Positions 17,525 through 22,743 of a stretch of 22,743 bases of DNA are shown one piece after another. The translations under genes were made by a program, and so were the position numbers. Origin of the DNA: an uncultured Alistipes sp. (GTDB taxonomy: Bacteria; Bacteroidota; Bacteroidia; Bacteroidales; Rikenellaceae); assembly GCA_910583985.1 (NCBI GenBank), contig CAJTYA010000018.1, positions 1 to 22,743 on the forward strand, in the 5' to 3' direction. Each line of letters begins with the position of its first letter. Position 1 is the stretch's first letter. The notes under the pieces are model-generated. The model had not been told where the DNA came from. It did not search any database and was given only the letters and a program-made list of their open reading frames with translations.

Positions 17525-17782
17525 AGGTAGATCGGGCAGACGGGAGCAGGGTGAAAACGGGCGGGCGAAAGACCGAAAGTGACGGCAGAGCGAGCGGCAG
17601 GAGCGGGAGCAGTCCGGACGGGAAGACGGACACGGCGGATTCGGTTTCGGAAGAACGGGAGGTCCCGGCAGCGGGAGGAGAAGACACCTTGCAGCAAAAA
17701 AAGTCCGCATTCCGCATAAAAATGCGGGACACGACGATGGTCTATCCGGGAAGCGAAGACGCAAACGGACAAAATTCACATG

Positions 17783-17817
17783 CCGGCAGCCTCTCTGCGG
17801 GGAGAAGCCGCTGCCGG
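17783..17817 (+). other. Hairpin just upstream of the 17836 gene
   Basis: CCGGCAGC (17783-17790) pairs with GCTGCCGG (17810-17817), and an inner TCTC/GAGA stem (17792-17795 with 17802-17805) closes a 6-nt loop. It is followed by ACAAAAAAATC and the ATG 18 nt later. No T run follows, so it is more likely a 5' processing, stability or translational element than a terminator. Confidence 0.55.
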
Positions 17818-17835
17818 ACAAAAAAATCAAACGAC

Positions 17836-18267
17836 ATGTTCAGAGAACGATTATCCGCAGCCCTCGAAGCGGCTGTGCGGAAAACCGGCTACGCCTTTTA
17901 CCGGGGATTCGAGTATCGGCTCAACGAAAAGCCGCTGCGGTTTCCCGCGGTGTGGTGCGTACCTCCGAAAATGATCCGCATCGACGGACGAGAGGAGGGC
18001 GAGGCGACCTATCGCGTCACCCTCCATCTGATGGAAAAGAACCTTCGCTACGACGAAACGCTCAAGGAACGGGCATGGGACAGGATGGAACAGGACGCCT
18101 TGCGAATCATTCGCCGGACGGAGCCCTGCGACGGAATATTCTGTGCCGAAAACATCGTGCTGACCCCGGCCGAATTCTCGCTGACGGTGCACGGGGAGCT
18201 GTCGATAAAAGCCGAATTCGACGTAAGGACCGACTTCGGGTCCGACGAAAAAACCGAAAGACTATGA
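17836..18267 (+). CDS. Unrecognised phage-type protein, 143 residues
   Basis: The protein begins MFRERLSAALEAAVRKTGYAFYRGFEYRL and has a mixed alpha/beta pattern: an N-terminal helix, a short strand pair, TYRVTLHLMEKN, a long helix DETLKERAWDRMEQDALRII, and C-terminal beta strands (LTVHGELSIKAEFDVRTDF). The layout resembles tail-completion or tail-terminator proteins, but I see no diagnostic motif, so this is only a suggestion from size and position. The frame is open upstream to 17551 through the repeat region, and I start at 17836 because the order typical of a folded protein begins there, just after the hairpin and an A-rich patch. Its stop overlaps the next start (ATGA at 18264). Confidence 0.75.
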   Translation: MFRERLSAALEAAVRKTGYAFYRGFEYRLNEKPLRFPAVWCVPPKMIRIDGREEGEATYRVTLHLMEKNLRYDETLKERAWDRMEQDALRIIRRTEPCDGIFCAENIVLTPAEFSLTVHGELSIKAEFDVRTDFGSDEKTERL

Positions 18268-19265
18268 TTATCACACAAACGCCTGCCCGGTATGCCTCGG
18301 CGTACAGGGCCGCTCCGATACGCTTTTCGGCCGCCGAAGACGAACTGGTGGAGCTGGACATTTACGACGGAGCGAAAAACACGATCCTCGGACGACGCCG
18401 GTTCAAAGGCGCCCTGTCGCACGAGGCCAACATCGCCAATTACGCCAAGGGACTGCTGGACGTCGCCCCGATGTACAGCGTCCAGTGTACGTTCGCCCAT
18501 CCCCAGAACCGGGTCGCCGACCTGATCGTGGCGGCGGAAGAAACGGAAGTCGCCGTCCGGTTAGGAGCGGGCATCCGAAGGCTGTACGAGTGGGAGAAGC
18601 TGTCGGCCTCGCCCGAAACCCGGCGGATCGCGCCGGGAGAAAGCGACGAAATCGCGCTGCTGCCGGGAGGCGATCCGTTGCAGGCCACGGCGATCCTCCG
18701 CGGCATCGGGGAAAGGACGCTGGCGGTCGCCACGCAGGCGGCGACGGAGGAACTGAGCGCATTCTGCCTGAAAACGGAAGATCTGGCCGGACGGATCGAC
18801 CTGACGGGGAAAGAGCTGGTCGAACGGTACGACACGTTGGAGGTCCGCATCGCGACCGGAGAGGAGGAAATACTCACGCAACGGTACCGGCTCGTACCGT
18901 CGAATCCGGACGGCGTCAGGTTGTGCTGGTGGAACACTTACGGCCAAATCGACTACTACACGATGCAGGCCGTGGCCGCCGAAGGGTTCGACACGCAGAA
19001 GGAGCGCATCCGCACGGCCTCCGGCTATCGAACGACCGGCAGCAGGCGGGAGAGACGGACGACGCTCGTGTCGGATTTCGAACCCCGTGCGACGATGGAA
19101 TGGCTCGCCGAAATCGTTTCGTCGCCGAAGGTGTGGATCGAGCGGAACCGGATCCCGGTACGGGCGGACGTGCTCTCGTCGTCGGTCGCCACGCACGGCG
19201 CGGGGTTGTGCCGGCTGACGTTGGAGGTCAGGGAGTGCGAAACGGTAACTTTTCAACACGAATAG
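18264..19265 (+). CDS. Putative phage distal-tail protein, 333 residues
   Basis: The product is beta-rich throughout with few long helices: an N-terminal sandwich-like part (RFSAAEDELVELDIYDGAKN), a middle part with LLPGGDPLQATAILRGI, and the motif LCWWNTYGQIDYYTMQ (about 215-230). Similar aromatic NxxGxxDYYTF-type motifs occur in Bacteroidota phage tail proteins as I remember them. It starts in a 4-bp overlap with the previous gene (ATGA) and ends 10 nt before the 799-residue gene, so it is translationally coupled within the operon. It contains no signal peptide or membrane helix. A distal-tail or baseplate role is inference from composition and position next to the larger tail protein. Confidence 0.7.
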   Translation: MIITQTPARYASAYRAAPIRFSAAEDELVELDIYDGAKNTILGRRRFKGALSHEANIANYAKGLLDVAPMYSVQCTFAHPQNRVADLIVAAEETEVAVRLGAGIRRLYEWEKLSASPETRRIAPGESDEIALLPGGDPLQATAILRGIGERTLAVATQAATEELSAFCLKTEDLAGRIDLTGKELVERYDTLEVRIATGEEEILTQRYRLVPSNPDGVRLCWWNTYGQIDYYTMQAVAAEGFDTQKERIRTASGYRTTGSRRERRTTLVSDFEPRATMEWLAEIVSSPKVWIERNRIPVRADVLSSSVATHGAGLCRLTLEVRECETVTFQHE

Positions 19266-19275
19266 ACCGAAGATC

Positions 19276-21675
19276 ATGGAAGTGAAACTGTTTATCGACG
19301 GCAAAGAAGCCGACACGGACCAAAGGAGCGCCGTATCGATCTCGCTGGGGATCGCCTCGATCACGAAAATAGAGACCGGACGGACCGGTTATTCGAAAAC
19401 GATCCGGATTCCGGCTACGGTCCTCAACCGGCGGCTCATGGGCGATGCGGCGGAGATTCACGGCGCGGAACCATTCAACCGCGAGCCGCACACGGCCCGG
19501 ATCGAGGCGGACGGTTTCGTCGTGCTCGAAGGATCGCCGATGCTGCTGCGTTACGAACGCACGGAGGGAGGCGGCGGATGGTACGAACTGAGCATCGTGG
19601 GAGCGGGCAAACGATGGATCGAGCATGCGGCGGAAACGATGTTCAACGAAACGGACATTCCGTTCGAAACGACGATCGGCGAGGCTACGGTGCGGCAGAG
19701 CTGGAGCTGGGAGCACCCGGTGCGCTTTTTTCCCGTACAGCGCGACCGGTTCACGGCGCCCCGGTCGGGCGGGATCGAACCGAGCGTGCGCGTGATGACG
19801 TTCGACGACTATCATCCATTTCTGCACCTGCGGACGCTGCTCGACGCCATCGTCGGGGAGGGAGGCTACCGAATCCGGTCGGACTTCATGGACAGCGAGT
19901 TTTTCCGATCGCTGTACATCAGCGGGCGTTATCCGGAAAAGGAAGTCGAGCTGTTGCAGGAGCGCATGGGGTTCCGGGCCGGACGGTTCGCGGACGCCAC
20001 GGCGACGGCCGACCGGTTCGGCCGGGTGTATGCGGACCCGCTGTCGACGCTCTCGTCGGTGGGGAACATCGTGGACACGGCCGATCCGGACGAGGAATCC
20101 GACGGCCGGGTCGTCGAAGACGCGTACAACCGGAACGGATGTCTGTACAAGGACGGAAAGCGAATCGCCTACCGCCCGCCGCAAAGCGTATTCGTCGGGT
20201 TCGAGTACACGCTCCACTACCGCTCGGACTACCGGATCGTCGACCGGCAGGAGCTGCGGTGTTTCGACCGGGTATGGCTGGACGACGACATCGAGCGGAA
20301 GTACAGGGTACCCAATCGTTTCGAGGACAAGCGGGACGGTTTCCAAGACAACTGGCAATACCGGATCGTCGTTTTCGACCACCAAGAAGGCAACGCCTAT
20401 CGTCTGACGTGCGAAGCGACGGCCTCCGCAGCGGGCTCGGCCGACACGACGGAGACCATGGAACTGGCGGTATTCGCCTCGCGCAGCGCAACGGTGGACG
20501 TAAGCCTGAACCGGCCGGTCGGCACGCCCCGGCTCTGGGTCCGCTCGGCGGGGGCCTATGTATCCTACACGGGCGACTGGGCGCTCTACGACGGGTACGT
20601 GACCGAGACGGGCCGGATAGACATAAGCCTCGACGTGCGCAGTTCGGCGGCGGAATGCTCGCCTTCGTCGCCGCGCTACTTCGACCGCATACACTTCGGC
20701 GGCGCGGAGGAAGGCATGTCGATGACGCTGAGCAAGAACGTGAGGATCAAGCCCGTATTCATGGCCCATCCCTGCGAAGGATCGAAAATCGGATGGGCCG
20801 ATGTCGCGGCGCACAGGATCCGGCAGATCGAACTCGTCCGGGCCGTCCGGCAGATGTTCAACCTCTACTTTTACAGCGATCCGCTCTCCGGCACGCTCTA
20901 CGTCGAACCCAGAGAATCGTTCTACCGGGACACTCCCGTCGTGGACTGGAGCGGGAAAACGGACCGGAGCCGACCGGTCGTCGTCGAAGAACCCGGCGCG
21001 GAGCTGCCCGAATACCTGACGCTCCGCTATGCGGAGGGAGACGGCAGCGTGGCCCGGTGGGACGAGACCAACAAGCAGATTCTCGGCCGGTGGAGCGCCC
21101 CGATAGGCAATCGTTTCGCGCTCGACAGGGAACGGATTTACGCCAACCCGCTGTTCACCCCGACGCTGAACCGGACGGGTGCGTACCCCGATGCGGCGGC
21201 GGCCTCTCTCGTACAGGCGGGCGACCGGGACCGAAAAGGCAATCCGCCCGACACGGAGAACCTCAACTTTCCACCGAAGATCGTCCGTTTCACGGGGCTC
21301 GAAACGTTGCCCGCAGGACAATGCTGGGGATGGCCGGGCTACGGGAAGGTCTACCCGAAGATCGTGTTCCACGATCCGGAAGCCGATCCTCCGTTCACGC
21401 TCTGCTTCGAAGACCGGGACGGGGCGCAAGGGTTGCACGGATACTACGACCGGCAGTTGGAGACCTGCCGCGACGGGCGGCGCATCATCCTTTACCTGAA
21501 CCTGAATCCGGAAGACATCGAACCGATAGCCTCGCCCCATTCGCTGTGCCGGGATTTCAGAGCGCTCTACAAGCTCTCGATCGACGGGGAGACGGTCCTG
21601 TGCAGGCTCGAAGAGATTTGCGATTACAATCCGCTCCGGCAGCCGACCCGGTGCATTTTCATCAAAAACGCTTGA
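19276..21675 (+). CDS. Large putative phage tail/baseplate protein, 799 residues
   Basis: The N-terminus carries IETGRTGYSKTIRIPATVLN (about 32-51). A KxxNYSKTIxxPGTxxN-like motif of this kind is frequent at the start of large structural proteins in Bacteroides phages. The C-terminus, ALYKLSIDGETVLCRLEEIC followed by DYNPLRQPTRCIFIKNA, is also typical of that group, so both ends support the assignment. The middle is beta-rich with many aromatic residues and several Asp/Glu-rich turns. There is no signal peptide, membrane helix or recognisable lytic domain. It probably forms part of the tail tip that contacts the host surface. The gene starts 10 nt after its neighbour and ends 4 nt before the next one. 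Two long overlapping ORFs (19228-22041 minus and 19578-21683 plus) are frame shadows. Confidence 0.78.
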   Translation: MEVKLFIDGKEADTDQRSAVSISLGIASITKIETGRTGYSKTIRIPATVLNRRLMGDAAEIHGAEPFNREPHTARIEADGFVVLEGSPMLLRYERTEGGGGWYELSIVGAGKRWIEHAAETMFNETDIPFETTIGEATVRQSWSWEHPVRFFPVQRDRFTAPRSGGIEPSVRVMTFDDYHPFLHLRTLLDAIVGEGGYRIRSDFMDSEFFRSLYISGRYPEKEVELLQERMGFRAGRFADATATADRFGRVYADPLSTLSSVGNIVDTADPDEESDGRVVEDAYNRNGCLYKDGKRIAYRPPQSVFVGFEYTLHYRSDYRIVDRQELRCFDRVWLDDDIERKYRVPNRFEDKRDGFQDNWQYRIVVFDHQEGNAYRLTCEATASAAGSADTTETMELAVFASRSATVDVSLNRPVGTPRLWVRSAGAYVSYTGDWALYDGYVTETGRIDISLDVRSSAAECSPSSPRYFDRIHFGGAEEGMSMTLSKNVRIKPVFMAHPCEGSKIGWADVAAHRIRQIELVRAVRQMFNLYFYSDPLSGTLYVEPRESFYRDTPVVDWSGKTDRSRPVVVEEPGAELPEYLTLRYAEGDGSVARWDETNKQILGRWSAPIGNRFALDRERIYANPLFTPTLNRTGAYPDAAAASLVQAGDRDRKGNPPDTENLNFPPKIVRFTGLETLPAGQCWGWPGYGKVYPKIVFHDPEADPPFTLCFEDRDGAQGLHGYYDRQLETCRDGRRIILYLNLNPEDIEPIASPHSLCRDFRALYKLSIDGETVLCRLEEICDYNPLRQPTRCIFIKNA

Positions 21676-21679
21676 AATT

Positions 21680-22381
21680 ATGAAAAAGAACAGGTACAGC
21701 ATCGTGTGGGACGATCCGCTCTGGATGTCCGCACGACAGCGCATCCTTCGGGAGGAAGAAAACGTCGCGGAGGGTGACGAGGAAAAGGCACCGCCCTCCG
21801 ACGACAGAACGGAACGCACGGAAACAGCAGGGTCCGGGTACGACGGGAGCGTCCGGGTGACCGAAATGCAGCGAAGGGAAAGTCCCGCCCCTTCCGACAG
21901 GACGGACGGAACGGAGGAAACAGGAACGGAACGTTTCACTGAAGGGGATCGGATCGATGCTCCGACGCTTCCGGGCACGCTTGTCGGAGAGAGCAAGCAG
22001 GCGGGACACGGCGAGGGAACGACATGGACGGCGGAACGCACCGCGCGGACGGCGAGTGGAGACCTTCCTGCATTTTTCCCGACCGGTTTTCGGACCGGGA
22101 CGACGGAACGGACCGAAGAACGATTCCGGCCCGCCGTTCCGCCGACGAACGGAAGTTACGGCGGCTACGGAGAGCATCTCGACGGCAGGAGGGCGTCCGT
22201 CGCACGTCCGGCGGACACCCCTTCGGCCGCGGAGGGATTCGGAACGACGTCCGGAGAGCAGGCGGCCATCGAACGCATCGTGGAGGAAAAGCTCTCCTCG
22301 CTGCGGGTCTATGTGCTCGAATCGGACATTACGGACGCGCAGAATGCCGTGAAGACGATGGTGGATCGAGCTTCGTTCTGA
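21680..22381 (+). CDS. Phage structural-type protein with low-complexity middle, 233 residues
   Basis: Conserved-looking ends flank a disordered middle. The start is MKKNRYSIVWDDPLWMSARQ. The end is SLRVYVLESDITDAQNAVKT and VDRASF, a C-terminal motif (R-x-Y-V-x-E-S-D-I-T-x-x-Q) that I know from small proteins beside tail genes in Bacteroidota phages. Residues 28-195 (nt 21761-22264) are Thr/Glu/Arg/Gly/Ser/Pro-rich with no predicted fold. The motif probably serves a short conserved interaction; its function is unknown to me. The gene starts 4 nt after the tail protein's stop codon. It parallels the 14897 gene, which also has a low-complexity insert between conserved ends. Confidence 0.75.
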   Translation: MKKNRYSIVWDDPLWMSARQRILREEENVAEGDEEKAPPSDDRTERTETAGSGYDGSVRVTEMQRRESPAPSDRTDGTEETGTERFTEGDRIDAPTLPGTLVGESKQAGHGEGTTWTAERTARTASGDLPAFFPTGFRTGTTERTEERFRPAVPPTNGSYGGYGEHLDGRRASVARPADTPSAAEGFGTTSGEQAAIERIVEEKLSSLRVYVLESDITDAQNAVKTMVDRASF

Positions 22382-22388
22382 AAACCGC

Positions 22389-22664
22389 ATGCCGATGACC
22401 GTATATGAAAAAGCGTTCGTGCGGACGATCGAAACCCGGTACGGCACCCTCGCCCCCGGAGAAATCGCACGGAAAATGATCGAAATGGGCGTCGTGGATA
22501 TGACGCTGTGCAAGGTGCTGTGCGTCCGTGAATTTATCGCCGACAGGCTGAAAGAAGGCGTCAAGAAGATCGATGCCATGTGGCTGGCCACAGAGCACTT
22601 CGCCTGTTCCTACGAATACGTGCGCAAATGCGTCTACTACTACACCGACATCGGCGCGGAATGA
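22389..22664 (+). CDS. Small helical protein of phage type, 91 residues
   Basis: The product is all-helical, beginning MPMTVYEKAFVRTIETRYG. The second half, ADRLKEGVKKIDAMWLATEH followed by FACSYEYVRKCVYYYTDIG, resembles a helix-turn-helix-like small protein common in Bacteroides phage structural regions. No recognisable DNA-binding helix is certain, so a regulator or a structural adaptor are both possible. A second ATG two codons downstream (22395) is an equal alternative start. It lies 7 nt after the previous stop codon. Nothing callable follows to the window end (22665-22743). Confidence 0.7.
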   Translation: MPMTVYEKAFVRTIETRYGTLAPGEIARKMIEMGVVDMTLCKVLCVREFIADRLKEGVKKIDAMWLATEHFACSYEYVRKCVYYYTDIGAE

Positions 22665-22743
22665 TCCGTTGTCGGATTTCGTAGAAACGATCCCGGCGGG
22701 GCGCGACGTATTTTCGCCTTCGTCCCCTACGTTTCCCGCTTCT

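Larger units (their letters stand above)
16681..17709 (+). repeat. Degenerate direct-repeat family X, about 80-90 bp, five copies
   Basis: Approximate copies are 16681-16760, 16771-16840, 16921-17010, 17350-17430 and 17623-17709. The consensus runs GACGGACA, GGCGGATTCCG, then TTTCCGG, GGGTGAAAAACGC and TTGCGGGAAAAAAGTCCG. The core GTGAAAAACGC is exact at 16730-16740, 16982-16992 and 17403-17413. The second and last copies instead read CTTTGCAGC or CCTTGCAGC before the A run. Spacing between copies is irregular. I aligned these by eye, so the ends are rough. Confidence 0.6.
16298..17835. other. Purine-rich gene-free gap (1.5 kb) inside the phage-tail-type block
   Basis: No convincing gene fills this space, although the flanking genes are otherwise packed with 4- to 10-nt spacing. 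Plus-strand A+G is about 75 percent in the lines I counted (46/60 at 16861 and 45/60 at 17161). That bias alone opens long frames on both strands, such as a 353-codon minus-strand ORF at 16251-17312 with a Phe/Leu/Ser/Pro/Arg product and a 201-codon plus-strand ORF at 16642-17247 with a Lys/Arg/Ser/Gly/Glu product. The gap is built largely from degenerate direct repeats (16681-17709), with hairpins near its end (17712-17727 and 17783-17817). Confidence 0.65.

Noticed and set aside
19578..21683. 701-codon plus-strand ORF inside the large tail gene
   Set aside because: Shifted-frame shadow of the 19276-21675 gene; the product is Arg/Gly/Pro-rich without motifs.
19228..22041. 937-codon minus-strand ORF opposite the large tail gene
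   Set aside because: It is the exact antisense of a gene with recognisable N- and C-terminal phage motifs. Its product is Arg/Val/Pro-rich with no domain, and GC-rich codons opposite a real gene leave such frames open by chance.
1..22743. CRISPR array, diversity-generating retroelement, transposase or tRNA genes
   Set aside because: I looked for regular short repeats with unique spacers, reverse transcriptase motifs, DDE transposase motifs and tRNA T-arm patterns and found none. The repeats in the gap are irregular in spacing and degenerate, unlike CRISPR.

Overview
The window looks like a GC-rich member of the Bacteroidota, most likely Alistipes or another Rikenellaceae; this is inference from protein families and promoter style. 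Several starts are preceded by the Bacteroidota -7 element TAnnTTTG rather than by Shine-Dalgarno sites. The window also carries an FadL-like OmpP1 barrel, a DUF2723 (GT117-type) membrane protein, a DUF5713 protein, and phage proteins of a type known from Bacteroides phages.

Positions 1-14175 are ordinary chromosome. In order they hold: the Gly/Ser/Arg-rich tail of a truncated gene; an OmpP1/FadL outer-membrane protein; a two-component pair on the minus strand (LuxR-type regulator and HisKA_3 kinase); rplS on the minus strand; surE; a YdeI/OmdA-like gene; a DUF5713 gene; cysS on the minus strand; the divergent DUF2723 gene; and rnhB. Clear hairpin terminators follow the OmpP1, rplS, cysS and DUF2723 genes. 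Two gene-free stretches (2009-2658 and 7361-8742) are unusually long, and the second holds a perfect 17-bp inverted repeat.

Positions 14176-22664 are a different kind of DNA: a plus-strand, tightly packed set of phage-tail-type genes starting right after rnhB. A good promoter (TTG-N21-TATATTTG) gives a structured leader of about 300 nt that also contains two DnaA-box-like nonamers. The genes are a 59-residue helical protein, a tail-assembly-type protein whose conserved halves are split by about 224 charged low-complexity residues, a 143-residue protein, a 333-residue putative distal-tail protein, a 799-residue putative baseplate/tail protein, a 233-residue protein with a low-complexity middle, and a 91-residue protein. 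No integrase, repressor, terminase, portal or capsid gene lies in the window, so a prophage tail block and a phage-tail-like particle are both possible.

The least explained part is 15146-17735. Its plus strand is strongly purine-rich. It runs from inside the tail-assembly gene through a 1.5-kb gene-free gap, and the gap is built from degenerate direct repeats. In the two repeat pairs I aligned by hand, all nine substitutions are transitions, so the purine/pyrimidine pattern is kept while the bases drift.
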